From Brachycybe producta (Eukaryota > Arthropoda > Diplopoda > Playtdesmida > Andrognathidae), in the NCBI GenBank assembly GCA_036925085.1, contig JAUPFP010000008.1:1957957-2021956 (forward strand): a stretch of DNA of 64,000 nt, written 5' to 3'. The translations under genes were made by a program, and so were the position numbers. Numbering within the stretch: position 1 is the stretch's first letter; every line of letters starts with the position of its first letter. Positions 1 through 13,865 of this stretch are shown piece after piece. The notes below the pieces were generated by a model, which had not been told where the DNA came from, did no database searches, and was given only the letters and a program-made list of their open reading frames with translations.

Positions 1-1
1 T

Positions 2-1733
<1,732 letters not shown>

Positions 1734-2279
1734 AATTCCATATTTGTCATCAATTCTTAGCTAAATATATTGCAAACAAATGTTAGGATTATCTTCCTTT
1801 TTTTGAATATTTCTATGTTGTGTTATCATTTAGTTTTTCTCTTGTATATTCTCTTTTATTGCCATAATGTATTTGTGCCGTGTGTGTGTGATCATATTAT
1901 GTCGGTATCAAATATTGTAGAGAATATGGCACAAATACAAGACAAAACAATAAAGTCAATAGAAATTTGAAGTTTTTGAAATGACACAAATAACATCAAT
2001 ATAATTTAGACAGGAAACGAATTATTTTCAAAGGTTTTTTTTTAGTAATTTTGAGGATTTAGTTGAATTGCTTTTTTTTTAAAGTATTTCGTTGCTTTAA
2101 TAAGCAGGATGTGAATATTCGTGACTTGCTTTTGTGTTTGTGAGCTATTCAATCATTTCCACGTTGAAATTTGCGTTTATTAATGTACAGGTTGCTTATA
2201 AATTGATAAGTGTTTCTCTTTTGACACACAAACTGATTTTAATATTCGATCCAAGAGAAAGAAACAAGTATTTAGCATT
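1734..2279. other. HSPA9 3' UTR and spacer
   Basis: AT-rich sequence with AATAAA at 1949-1954, probably the HSPA9 cleavage signal. The last ~100 bases before 2280 probably contain the promoter and leader of the next small gene. No other gene is seen. Confidence 0.6.
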
Positions 2280-2624
2280 ATGAAACGTTATGTGTTATTT
2301 GTGGCTTGTTTTGCCATATACTGCATTCTTTTGATTCGTTCTGAGAATGCTACGACTTGTTCGGAGACTGGCAACCGCGTTGGTCATGATGTTCAGTTGG
2401 ATTTACCCGTGGAGGAGAAGGATGAAGAAATGGGATTAGTACGAGTTCGAAGGTTTGTGGAAAAAGATGAGGGAACGACGGTGCCGACGTCCAGAGGCAG
2501 TACTAAAAAGGACGATGTTATATTTTTTAGTAGCGGTTTTTCGTATTTTTCTGGAAATAGTTGGATTGTGTGGATTAATGCTCTGGTCTGGTCAGCTGTG
2601 ACTTGTATGACACTTTTCCTATAA
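2280..2624 (+). CDS. Small secreted or GPI-anchored orphan protein, single exon
   Basis: Uninterrupted 114-codon reading frame starting at the first ATG. I do not recognise the family. Seen: an N-terminal hydrophobic segment (residues ~4-20, MKRYVLFVACFAIYCILL) typical of a signal peptide, an acidic middle with a run of E/D/K and a basic RVRRF site resembling a proprotein-convertase site, a Ser/Lys/Asp patch, and a hydrophobic C-terminal stretch (SWIVWINALVW to LFL) with no charged tail, as in GPI-anchor signals. It has only two cysteines in the ectodomain region and one near the end. AATAAA at 2786-2791 supports a transcription unit. Its function is unknown. It could also be a chance open frame, but signal peptide, hydrophobic tail and poly(A) signal occurring together argue for a real gene. 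Confidence 0.5.
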   Translation: MKRYVLFVACFAIYCILLIRSENATTCSETGNRVGHDVQLDLPVEEKDEEMGLVRVRRFVEKDEGTTVPTSRGSTKKDDVIFFSSGFSYFSGNSWIVWINALVWSAVTCMTLFL

Positions 2625-2867
2625 AAACAAACAAAAATGGTTGATTTATTTTATGTCATTTAACAATTATTCTCTTGGCTTTCTTTATTGAGAAAGACTG
2701 TTTTTATATATCGAGGATTAGCATTTATTTAAATGTTAGAATTCGTTTTGCGATAAAAAAAATTACCTTGCAGAAGTTGTATTCTAATAAATCAATCTAA
2801 AAAAAAAGTAGTAGAGAATTATAAGTTTACTATAGGGATTTATATATTTGTTCATCTGGTAACACAT

Positions 2868-3112
2868 ACGTTTTGACTAGCGTTTGCCCATTAGAATTAG
2901 TAGAGCGCATGCGCATTACCATCTTATCGTTTTATATACGCATTAGCAGTGCCATCTATTGATCATCAATGGAAACTGCCGATGAGACGTTCTTATGTTC
3001 AGTCGTTCACTATAGGTTTGGTTAGGTTAGGTTAGTTTTCCTATATAAAACGAGAAGATGGTAATGCGCATGCGCTCTGCTAATTCTAATGGGCAAACGC
3101 TAGTACGTTTTG
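2868..3112. mobile_element. 229-bp MITE with ~63-bp TIRs and 8-bp target-site duplication
   Basis: The element spans 2876-3104. Its first ~63 bases (ACTAGCGTTTGCCCATTAGA onward) recur as the reverse complement at its end with only about two mismatches. It is flanked by the perfect 8-bp direct repeat ACGTTTTG (2868-2875 and 3105-3112). The duplication length fits hAT- or P-like transposases. The centre carries a short GGTTAGGTTAGGTTAG block. No coding capacity. It ends ~210 bp before the RAB28 start codon. Confidence 0.92.
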
Positions 3113-3313
3113 GAGATTTTTCTTGACTAGTTGGGGAATAATAGTGTCGAGTTGTCTGGTAGTCTTTTTTATTGGAATGTTGCGTGACGATTTTTGCCGC
3201 GAAGAAAAACCTGCAACAGAACTCTATTTCTGGTGAGATTTTTACGGTTTTGTGGACATTTTAATGTCGAATTATTAATATGACTGAAATGAAACTCGTA
3301 TAATTAAACGAGT

Positions 3314-4778
3314 ATGTCTGATGCGGAAGGAGAATTCGCTGGAAAACCGTTAAAATTGGTTCTTATAGGTGATGGAGCTGGTGGAAAGGTGAGTTATTTT
3401 TAATAAATTTCATCGATCGATTAAGGTTTCTTGCGTCGCTTTCAAATGTTTGCGTTTGCGGACATTACGGCATTCGTTAACAGTCTTAGTGACGGTCAGT
3501 ATAAAACCGTATTCTTCTACGGATACCGCAAACGCACCGTTAATCAATGCAGTTTTCTCGTTTCTTTATTCATTTGGGATTTATTGACGGCGGCCCCGAG
3601 TTTTTTTTTTCTTTTCTTTTCAATTGAAATGAATGCGTTTTGTTTTCGCGGATCTGAATTTTTCAATGACAAACACCGAATGTAAATATTTTATTTCACT
3701 TTTCATCGCGTTTTTCAGACGTCAATTGTTAATCATTTCGTTCATGGAAAGAGTGGTAAAGAATATAATCAAACACTGGGTGTTGAATTTTATATAAGAT
3801 CTGTTCATTTGCCAGGTATTTGTTTTTGTATTGATGCTGAATTAATAATTTACTGAGTAATTAATTAGTTAAACTTTAATTTTTTTTATAAAAAAACAGG
3901 TCATAGTTTCAATGTTCAATTGTGGGACATTGGAGGACAAACGTTAGGTGGAAAAATGCTCGATAAGTATTTATATGCATCTGATGTAAGTTATGAGAGT
4001 TTTTTTTTTGTTTGTTCAACAGATAAATCAACATATTGAAAGATTGAACTTTACAGGGTGTCCTTTTAGTGTACGATATTACGAACGAGAACAGTTTTGA
4101 TGATTTGGAAGATTGGTTGTCAGTCGTTCGATCTTTGGTCATCGGAGCTAAGTGTTCAGGACCCACAGCTATGCTTCCGTACATGGCCTTGGTTGCAAAT
4201 AAATGTAAATGACGGATAAAGAATATTGGTGGGGGAGGGAGAGGGAGGTGTTGGCAATTATAATTGTTGGGACCGTAAGCAACGATTTTTTTTTTTTTAA
4301 ATTTGGAAATAACTTTAGGTGATTTGGAGCATCTTCGATTGGTGAAACGAGAAAAACATGATCGATTTGCTCAGGTCAATGGTTTGGCGTCTTACACGCT
4401 GTCAGCACGGACGGGTGAAGGGGTCAGTTTATTAATAACCAATTTAGAAATTTGATTTTGAAACTCAAGTTAGTAAGTTTAAATGTATTTTTGTTCGTTT
4501 CGTTATTTTGTTTGTGTTAATATGTCAATCTATAGGTGAACGCCTGTTTTCAAAAGATAGTTGCGGACATTGTGGGTTTGTTGGTTGGAGAGGGTGAATT
4601 CGGACGAGGGGTTGGTGGTGGGGCCGATGCATTCGAACAGCCTTATAACGTGGATCTTGATCATAAGCCGGTTCTAGTGGCTGAAATAGTCAAGGAACCG
4701 GACGTTGTTCCTCTCATGAGGCCAATTCCAGCACTTGTCACTTCTTCATCTCATTCTGCAATCTGTCACATCCAATAG
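3314..4778 (+). CDS. RAB28: Rab-like small GTPase RAB28
   Basis: Divergent Rab-family GTPase linked in animals to ciliary trafficking and endosomal (retromer) transport. Six exons: 3314-3388, 3719-3815, 3900-3985, 4057-4204, 4319-4422, 4536-4778; 250 codons, all junctions in phase. Seen: P-loop GDGAGGKTS (residues ~19-27), the diagnostic G3 variant WDIGGQ instead of the usual WDTAGQE, G4 NKCDLEH, and G5 SARTGEG. The protein ends CHIQ, a CaaX box with final Gln suited to farnesylation, as in vertebrate RAB28 (CAVQ) and unlike the double-Cys geranylgeranylated Rabs. The C-terminal region contains a Gly-rich insert (GRGVGGGAD) and is about 30 residues longer than in human. A MITE lies just upstream. 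Confidence 0.95.
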
Positions 4779-4924
4779 TCATTAACTTTGATTACACATC
4801 TATTTATAGTAGTAATAGCTTTGATTATGTCTATGTATGTTACAGTATTGCAAACGTTACAGAATATTAGTGTTGTTGTTGTTGTTTTGGTAGATAATTA
4901 GAAAGGCTATTCGGAAGAACTGTA

Positions 4925-5240
4925 GAATGCAGTTAGGGCCGACAAGAGGGTGAAGAAGTCAGAACAAATTCCCGGGCTCGTGCAGCCTGCAGGGCCCGAG
5001 TCTGGATTTTTTTTTTTTTTTTTTTACAAATCACTATCAGATTTTTATTAATTGTGATTTTGTTGCATAATTTTTTTATTTAAATCTTTGTCGCGAATCA
5101 TAATACATAGGTAATACTACTAATAATAATGTTTATAAGTCCGGGCCCCAAACCCGATTTGACTGCACACTGAAGATCACATTTCTGTCATCGGGCGCGG
5201 GTCCTCGTTGCCCGGGCCCGCTCTCGGTGGCCCTGCATTC
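4925..5240. repeat. MITE-like element, short GC-rich inverted ends
   Basis: It starts GAATGCAG then GGGCC and ends with the reverse complement (GGCCCTGCATTC). The subterminal sequences are rich in CCGGGC words on both sides, in contrast to the AT-rich flanks. Similar CGGGCCC-rich patches occur near 7256-7420, 14515-14660 and 63770-63830. No target-site duplication could be fixed. Confidence 0.5.
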
Positions 5241-5526
5241 AGTGAGCTATAAAATACATAGACATAACCAGAACATTTACTTATATACACACTTTGAGCT
5301 TCCTTTTTTTTGTGTACATTTTGAGCACAGAACACAATATTATAACAAATGATAATGTTGGTTAGTAAATGATACCAAAGATTTTGTTGCAATTCAAGTT
5401 TTCAGATTTTATGCTTTTTATAAACCGTTATTGATGTCATAGAAAGTGGCACATATTTTTATTTATATCTAAACAGATAATTTAAATCAAAATATGCCTC
5501 ATATGCGTTGTTTTTTTTTTAAATAT

Positions 5527-5622
5527 AATTAAACTAATACGTTCGCCAATAAAACTATTTAAATATAAATACATTATAAATAAGATTTTAATATTTTAAT
5601 GGCGGAACGTATTAGTTTAATT
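5527..5622. repeat. ~96-bp hairpin MITE
   Basis: Terminal inverted repeats of ~22 bp (AATTAAACTAATACGTTC at the left, its complement at 5600-5622, one gap) surround an AT-rich core. It contains no coding sequence. Confidence 0.6.
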
Positions 5623-6403
5623 AGTAAGTTGTGCAATTTTACTATGTTTCTTATTGATATTAGTATTTGAGAATAAAATTTGAAATAAATCTATTGTAAA
5701 ATTATAAGTTTTTACAAGTTAAAATTGTATTTTTCAATTTTTTGATGATATTTAATTTATACTTTGCTGCTTTTTAAAAATATAATTAAAATAATAAGTT
5801 CTCTAATAAAACTATCGAAATATAAAAAAAAAACTTAAATTAATGTTTGTGATTTTTTATAATTATTTGAAAATATGATTTTAAATAAATCTATTGTGAA
5901 ATATTAAGTTGAAAACTATATTTTTCAATTTTTTAATATTATAAAACTTGACAAATTCAAGGCCCTAGTTTTTATTATCTTAGATTAGATATCTTTGTTT
6001 CATTTGAATATTTGTGCCATTATAAAAAGTTTTAGTTAACAATAGTTTTTTTTTTTGAGTATTAAAAGTTTAAATTACAAAAAAAAAAATGTGCACCCAT
6101 TTCACCACCATCCATTTTTCTGCTGCTTTTTGAGGTTCATTCAAAAGTATATAGTAAAGAGCCTAAACTCCCTAAAGCTAATATGGGGTTGGTTCCTCAC
6201 GCCTTTTCCAGTAAACCTATCCGGCTGAAGAGGGCCTCGGGCACCAACCAATCACCCATTCACCCATACAAACTACTGATCAAAAAAGAAGAGAGTTACT
6301 TATTCAAACGTTGAATCTATATACACAATCACATATATTTTTATTTGTAGTCTTAAAAAAACGTTCCCTTCGGAGCTAGTTTATAATTATATGAAATTTG
6401 AAA

Positions 6404-9389
6404 ATGCAGCGTCCTGCACCATTGTTTCACCAAATGTGCAGTAATAATAATAATAATGATGATGATGATGATACAGGAACCTCTAAGGAGACCCTGTTCC
6501 GTCCTTGGGCATCGTCCCATCGTGAAATTAGACAAGGTTCGGAATTACGTCACAATGAACATGTACATAAATTTGAGGATCACAAGAACAATCAGTCGTC
6601 ATCATCTTCTTCAGTTCAACCTTCCATTGTTAATAGAGATTCTTCTCGTTTGGCACACTCGATAACTGGTACTGTTTTAGTTCCTTTTGGTGACATCCCA
6701 TCTTCGAGTCATCTAGTCTTACACGAATGTCCTCCTCCTAATTCTCTTCCTCCTGCGAGTTATCATCAGCATCATCATTCATTATTTGCAACCACAAACA
6801 ATAGCAGCAGCAAAAGTAAATTAGACATTGGAATGATGATGATGATGAATGATGGACATCGTCACAATTACTACTCCTCCTCCTCCTCCTCTCATCATCG
6901 GCACCTTTCGTCGTCATCGTCATCTTCTTCGGTTTCTATTGTTTCTCCAGCAGGTAGACTAACAACAACGCTCGATGGTCATCATCCTCATCATCATCAT
7001 CATCATCATCTTATTCTGCGAGACACAACTTGCATCAAATCAAAGAAACAAAGACCAAAACGATTCCGTTGTCCACACTGTCATGTGGCCTTCAGCAATA
7101 ATGGGCAACTTAAGGGACATGTTCGGATCCATACAGGTAATTATGTAACCGAGGCACTTAACATTTGCTGGTGAAAGTATATGTTGGAAACTGGAATAAA
7201 TAAATAAGCGAAAGGTGCTGTTAATGTAGAGGCCTACATTTTTTTAAAATGTTGCCCACAGAGCCCACAAAACCTTGTAGTTAGTTCAGCCCACCGGATG
7301 TATGAAACCCACAAGGTCCATGAAGGCATCTCAGTCCATGAGGCCCAATAAGTTACATAAAGCCCAAGGACTTTTTTCATAAAAATTCTAGCTCAGGCCC
7401 AACCCAGCCCTTTGGGGTTCATCTATATATTTTGAAGATGTCAATTTGAAATTATATTTATCAACTGCTAATAGATATTTATTATTTGACAATATTTTGT
7501 TAAATTATCCGTCATTTTTATCCATTTACGTTTATAGTTTTTTTTAAAAAAAAAACATGCTTTGAATTTTTTTTTCTCACAAATTTGCTTTTAAAATACA
7601 AAATAATAGATCACAATTTATTCTGAAGTATTTTCTTTATGTTTGCATCACTTAATACATTAATTTTTTTAACATTCAATTCCAATACGGTATATTGACT
7701 ATAATAGACTATGTACACATATTTTCATGTTTGCAATTCTTAAAAATACCATTAAAAATGATAAGAAGTTCTGTTTTTTAGATAATCTAAAAATATTAAT
7801 TCTATCATTTTTGAATTTGTTATTTTAGGCTTTACTCGAGAGGTTTATCTATTTTAATGAATTTGATGTATTAGAAGTAGATTTCGACAATCAATTTTGA
7901 CAAATCAGAACTTTGACATTTGTGTTTATTTTGAGTCTATGATCTCCCTATAAGAATGACATATCCATTTCAAACATTGTGATACGGACATTCATGAGTG
8001 ATTTTTACCTTTAGTTATAAACGGATTTTTGGAAAGGATTTGAAGTAGGTGTTGGATTTGGATGGAAAGGTGGGGTCAAGTATAGTGTTTCCATATTTAC
8101 AAGTACTTTGCACTAAGGCATACGAGTTTTATTGTTCGATCACACATGTATCATTTAAAAAGATCGACTCAGTTTTCAAGTGAGCCACTGAGTGGATGGA
8201 GTCCTTTGTATGATGTTTCAACAATGGATTAGGCACTTGAGAAGCTGCTCTCTATCCAATACAAGGTTTATAGGGAATAATAGGGCCCCTCTTTTTTTTT
8301 TTTTCTTCTTACTCTCTCTCTATGGTCCTAAAAACATTCTATGTGCATGGTCATGCTCTTCTTCTGTATGAACCTCTCGAGAGGTGCAACACATAAATGG
8401 AATGAATGTATATCTCACTCTCTGCAGGGGTTTCTTTTTTTTTTTTTTTGGTTAAATATACTGAAGGCTCTCTCTCTCTGTATGTATGTCTCTCATAAAT
8501 TGTCACTCTGAACTTGCATTGCCTTTTTAACACCTTTTTCAAAAGGTACCTTTTGTGAATTTTGCCAGACACTTCTGAGGAGTGATACTTTTTTTTTGTC
8601 ACTCGTTCAACTCAAATACCTTTTTTTTTAGTTCGTGTATAGGCTTACATAGTATAGTAGTTTTAGCATAGCACACATATACACACATACACACACCACC
8701 ACCACCACCTCAGATCAGGCCTTTGGAAGCCCCCTTTTTTGCGGTTAGCCCATTCTCATAATGAGTTTGGAGGACCGATTGTGTGTCGAGCCTTAAATTT
8801 CTCTCTTTCTCTTTTATCTGAAAAAGGGGATATAATTTTAATGTGTATATGTATGGTGTCCATTCATGCGTGACTATGATGAATTGCATCCATTTATATA
8901 TGATATACATAAAAGTCACTTTCCAACTTCTGATTTTGTATCCTGAAAAAACAAAAATAACTTGCTTACTTTTTACTTTTATTTTGAGATATTATTTTTT
9001 AATTAATGTGTATATTTTTTAAAGGCGAAAGACCATTCAAGTGTGATCATGAGGATTGTGGTAAGACGTTTACGAGAAACGAAGAACTGACACGTCACAA
9101 GAGAATCCACAGTGGACTCAGACCTTTCTCTTGTCATTTGTGTTCCAAGAAGTTTGGACGTAAGGATCATTTGAAAAAACATGTAAAGACCCATCAGAAA
9201 ATAAGTCAACATCATCATCATCATCATCATCATCCACTGATGCATTCTCATCATCTTCCATCTACTTCACTCGTATCATTGCAGCCTTATGTTACACCAT
9301 CATCAGCAGCATACTTGTTGCATGCTATTGGTAGTAGTACTACATCAGTAGCAGCAGCAGCAGGAGCACCCTTTCTTTGTTATAGCTAA
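6404..9389 (+). CDS. C2H2 zinc-finger transcription factor, three fingers (EGR/KLF-like)
   Basis: Two coding exons, 6404-7136 and 9025-9389 (365 aa), joined within the TGERP linker between fingers 1 and 2. The start is the first ATG after an in-frame stop at 6392. The N-terminal ~220 residues are low-complexity (Asn, Asp, Ser, Met and His runs, with seven consecutive His before the fingers). Fingers: F1 [21 protein letters not shown], where the cysteines are two residues apart; F2 CX4C with helix RNEELTRH; F3 CX2C with helix RKDHLKKH. F2 and F3 resemble the EGR/KLF recognition helices RSDELTR and RSDHLxx, so by the usual code a GC-rich NGG-GCG core would be bound (inference). The tail has a run of seven His and an Ala-rich end. 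Probably a nuclear DNA-binding regulator; no specific orthologue is claimed. Confidence 0.88.
7137..9024 (+). other. Large intron of the zinc-finger gene
   Basis: 1.9-kb intron, GT at 7137 and AG at 9023-9024. It contains a CCCACA/GGCCCA-rich patch (7256-7420), T-rich runs, pyrimidine microsatellites near 8310-8330 and 8460-8490, and a short CA/CCA repeat at 8675-8710. No gene seen within it. Confidence 0.75.
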
Positions 9390-11100
9390 TATGTATTCAA
9401 CATCAGTGCCGATTGATATTCTTAACTGAAACATCGATTTTATTTTTGCTAATAATCTTGTAAATATGTTTGCATGAAGTCCACATCTAATCGCTCTTGA
9501 AAATTGAAATCCTATATAGCAATAAAAATCCTATTGAAAAAGTTGAGAAAAGTTGTCGAAAGCTGAATTCTAAACAAACTTTTTTCTCATCTAGGGCCAT
9601 ACTGTTATATTTCGAACGAACAAGCACACAAAAAAAAAAGTTTCCTCTCTACTCGTTCCAGGTAGTTGGACTTTTTGAACAGAAGCTGGGATCAGTTTCG
9701 TGGTCGAATAGGATTCTTGCTGTGCTTTTGTTCCGTAATGGACGACTTTAGTTGAAAGGAAAAACAGTGGGAGGTTAAAGGGAGTTCTACTTTTTTTTTA
9801 TTTTCATCTGCTATATATACTGTATGGTAATAATTTATCAGTTATACTCGCCTCTTTGCAGCCCTTAAAGTACATCATACATATTTTAAATGAAAAGAAA
9901 AAAAAAATATTTGGTTGCTGTTTGTTATATTGGGACGTTTTTGAAACAACATTTCAAGAGTTCTGTATAGTTCAAAAATCTCAGATTTTGATTCCAAAAT
10001 GGAATTTCAGTTGGACACTTTGTAGACTTTGTTGTAATTAGGGCACTAAATGTAAATTCCATATTCATCTTGGATTTGCAATTTTAATGTTAGAGAAAAC
10101 TTGGAACGTGTAGATTATTGTCAATTGTATTTTTATGTTTGTAAACTCAAAACAGAATATTGTTAACTTTCTATTGCAAGTTTACAATATCCATTTAAGT
10201 TTACCAAATACGTTTTATTAGTTTCATAAGAAGAAGAAAAAAAAAACATATCTATTTTCGAATCAAGTTTCAAAGTTTGGAAATGATTTTTCACGCCCAT
10301 TTCACATGAATAAAATGTGAACCAAGTGAAGAGGGGTGGTTAAAAGTTAAGGTGAGATTGAGAATGTTTGATAGGTGATGTTTTTTTTTTGTTGTTGGTT
10401 CTTTTCTGAACTGGAAGGAACCGGGGTGGGCGGTACTGATAGAGGCCAGGTGTGTCCAATGCTTTCGCTTCGCTTACTCCTTGCAAGTCAGTTAAGCGTA
10501 AGGGCACAATGACATTCTGGTGGCGGTAAATGTAGTTTGAATGGAGAGCGGCTTCTTCGTCATCCACGGTAACCTGAGAGCCACAAATGAAGGCAAATTG
10601 CCGATTAAACTTTTCCCGCCCTCTCACACATTTGTCTTGTCAACGCCATCATTTCAAGCGGAAGAAGTCAGAAGAAAATCTTCTTAAAACCACCTTCGAA
10701 TTTCTTGTAACGTCTCTATAGCAGGTTACATTTGTTTGACACGCACCCTTCCTTACCCGGGGATCTGGTACCCTTAACCAACTTGCTCCAACTCCCCCTT
10801 CTGCATCCTTATAACTTAGTTTAACAACTTATCTTGATATTACTAAAACCAAAATCAAACATTCAGATGTCGGGCATGGTTAGAAACAAGGGAGGTTTTG
10901 TTCTCCAATTTGTTTGTAATGTAATTACTGAAGCTATGCAGGAAAATAAAACACTGTTTCTAAGGGGGAACTTTTGTTTTTCAATTGAATAAGCTTATTA
11001 TTAAATTGAAAAAACAAAACGTTTGACTTATAATTTTTTAAAAAACAGAGGTTTTAATTTTTTTGTGTAACTTAATCAATAATATGCACATTAGATATTT

Positions 11101-11430
11101 GATAAACAGCTGATTTTCGAACTGTTGATTATTCTGCATTTCAGAAACAACACTAACGAGAAATTGAAAGTGTACTTAGAAACTTGGACGGTAGCTAAAT
11201 CATTTTATAGTATTTTCATATTGATATCTTTTAAAATAAACCTTTTATGGAAGCAAATTTTAAAAAAATTATCACCTGCTTAAAGTAGGATTTATTTCAA
11301 ACTCGCATAAAAAGCTTATTTTAAAAGATATCAACATGAAATTCCTTTTAAATGATTGAGCTACCTTTCTAGTTTCTAAAACACTTTCTAGTTTTTCTTC
11401 GTTTTTGAACCTGAAAGACATAATAAAGTT
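11101..11430. mobile_element. Inverted-repeat element, family with GAAACTAGAA ends (copy A)
   Basis: The left part (GATAAACAGCTGATTTTC, later TTAGAAACTTGG and TTGATATCTTTTAAAATA) reappears reverse-complemented on the right (AGATATCAACATGAAATT, CTTTCTAGTTTCTAAAAC). Arms are ~90-100 bp or longer and imperfect. The same sequence family recurs at 26535-26845, 31190-31480, 36495-36610 and 63500-63560. It contains no coding sequence. Confidence 0.75.
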
Positions 11431-13087
11431 TTTCTTAATTTTGTTAGGACTAAAGGCTAAAAGACAGAATGACCAGAGTTAGATGGGTGTTTACGCCTTA
11501 AAACAACCTTAAATGCGATTTAAAGAGGTAGATGTGCAATTTTTGATACATTTTATCTAACATTTAATTTTTGTGTTATATTGAAAAACATTTTTAAATG
11601 GATAAAATTATCTTTCTGTGTGCAAACCTATTAAATATCAGCGATTTTTAACTATTTGGAGTTCATGTACATTGTGGCAGACTGTACAATGTGAAAGGTT
11701 TAACCCATCTTGTATATATGGATGTTGTCCGGAAACTTACTAACCGTAACTACCGGAGCCTATATTAGAATCGAAATCTGTAGTTGAAGTAAATTTGAAT
11801 TTATTTTGCAAGTGGTGAACACAAAACAGTTTTGTTTTGTCTTTTGACTATAGCGGCGAATAGGGTAGGAGAATGAGATAAAAATTCATTCATGTGCGAC
11901 GTCCACCATGTGGAACAATACATGGGCGGTTCAGGAGGGGTTTTTTGCGGCGTTTGCGGTGACAGTTTGGTCATTACATCGATGCTAATCGGATGGAAGT
12001 GACAAGAGTCATGCATGCAAAAACACATACATATACACACCTATAGGATTTATTTTGTATAAAACCTTTAGGTTTTGATTTTTTTTTTTTTTTTGGCTTT
12101 ACATGGTTGGTTGCATCTCTTAATATTGGAAGTTATTTTGGAACAGTTTGTAAAATTGCATCCATGAGATGAAAGCGAAAAAAAAAAGTGGCCATATTTT
12201 AATATTTAGTTTTAATTAATAAAATTGTTTTTAATGTTGCAGGAAGGTTATAGATGTGTAACCCAGAGATCATGGTGCAAACTGTGGAGTCAATGTTTTG
12301 ATAGAGATGGAATATTGCAACGATTCGTCACATCTAATGGGAGAAACGCCTCCGAATGAATGGTGGCGGGAGGTTTGCTTTGAATTATTCATGAGTTTGA
12401 AATGAAAAAAAAAAAGGCATCGCGGATTCATAACCACAAAAGCTTTATTTCAGACACTTCAAATCCCCCCCTCCTTTCTCCTTCTTTTGACAAATGATGG
12501 AAAATGTTCCATGGATCACAAATGGCCAAACACTGTCCCCCCCACTCCTCACCACATCTCTATGTCAAGATCCAATGAAATTGCAAGACCCTTATCTACA
12601 TACATCTGCCATGACCAAGGGATGACCCATGTATATTAAACAGGACCATTAATACAGGCCCTTTCTCACATATTTAGTGTCTTTTAGGTCTATAGGTTCT
12701 TGTCTGTTATACATTTTAAATGGAATTGCCTATAGGTCCCAAGCATTTACATTTGCCCATGAATGAAGCCATGTCTAATGTTGAGCATATTGAAATGACT
12801 ATGCATGGATGAGTCTTTTTTTATTAGAATTTAATGGCCCATTTCTAGAGACCATGTTTTCGCTGCTTTTTTCATGCTTAAAAAAAGATTTTCGTTTTTA
12901 TGTTATGTTAAGAAAGATATCTTTTAAGAATTCTTTCTGTTGTAAATTTCGGTCAAAGATTTATTTAATTTCAAGTTTTATGTAACCAAGATTTCGTTAC
13001 GCGTTAGTCTGGGGCTTATTTATTATTTTTCAAGATCTGTATGTGTTTGTAGGTTTTATCATATTGTACAAACCTTAAAAGGTGGGG

Positions 13088-13089
<2 letters not shown>

Positions 13090-13160
<71 letters not shown>

Positions 13161-13168
13161 CTCTCTCT
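13090..13168. repeat. TC microsatellite
   Basis: About 35 CT dinucleotides with one interruption near 13141. Confidence 0.97.
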
Positions 13169-13865
13169 TCGTCCTTGTTACATATTTTAATTTACTCATG
13201 CATGTATACAGTTTAACAAAACTTGGATTTTAAAATAGGATCCACTTTCTGTATATACGAATAACAATCTTAAGAAAAATTCGATATGGCCCATCTGGCC
13301 CCATCATGCGTTTTAAATGTCTTAAAAATATGAGACTTAATTGCATTTATTTTGTTAGTTTGGCAAGTTTTGCATGCTTTATATCCTTAAGAATTATAAC
13401 AATACTTCATAGAAATAGTAGCCCTATTGACCATACTACCGATATAAGCTTATTTCAAAAGTGTTTTAGGAATGAAAAAGCTTTAAAATGTATAAATTCT
13501 TAAAAATTAAAATATAATGATAATTAATTGACCTTTATTGATATAATAACATAAAATGAGAAATAAAATAATACAATCAGAAATAATACATACAGTAGCA
13601 TCGTCTATTTGCATAGATTTATAACACAATTAATTTAATACAACAGATAAAAAATATGACTTTGTCACAATTCGTCTTGACTGATCGGTAAGGGAAGCCC
13701 CAAATCCTAGGCACTCTTACAGTTGTAGAACTCTGATTTAATTTTGTAGTGCGTTTTGTCGCAATCAAACATTAGACCATGCCTGAAAGTAACACGAATT
13801 ACAAAATATTTACTAATTTGGTTACAGGCCTGTCCCAATACTAAAAGCCAACCAAGTCAACGTAT

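Larger units (their letters stand above)
4779..6403. other. Intergenic spacer with two MITE-like inverted repeats
   Basis: AT-rich DNA between RAB28 and the zinc-finger gene. It holds two inverted-repeat elements described separately (4925-5240 and 5527-5622), a weaker relative of the second near 5770-5830, and oligo-A/T runs. A possible splice acceptor at about 6350 (TTATTTGTAG) suggests an upstream non-coding exon for the zinc-finger gene. No gene recognised. Confidence 0.6.

Noticed and set aside
10340-10627. 95-codon minus-strand frame with higher GC than its surroundings
   Set aside because: No recognisable domain, no splice partners or poly(A) context, isolated in a repeat-rich interval. 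It might be an exon remnant, but support is insufficient.
11801-12040. 79-codon minus-strand frame with many Cys and His
   Set aside because: Low-complexity start, no homology recognised, no gene context.
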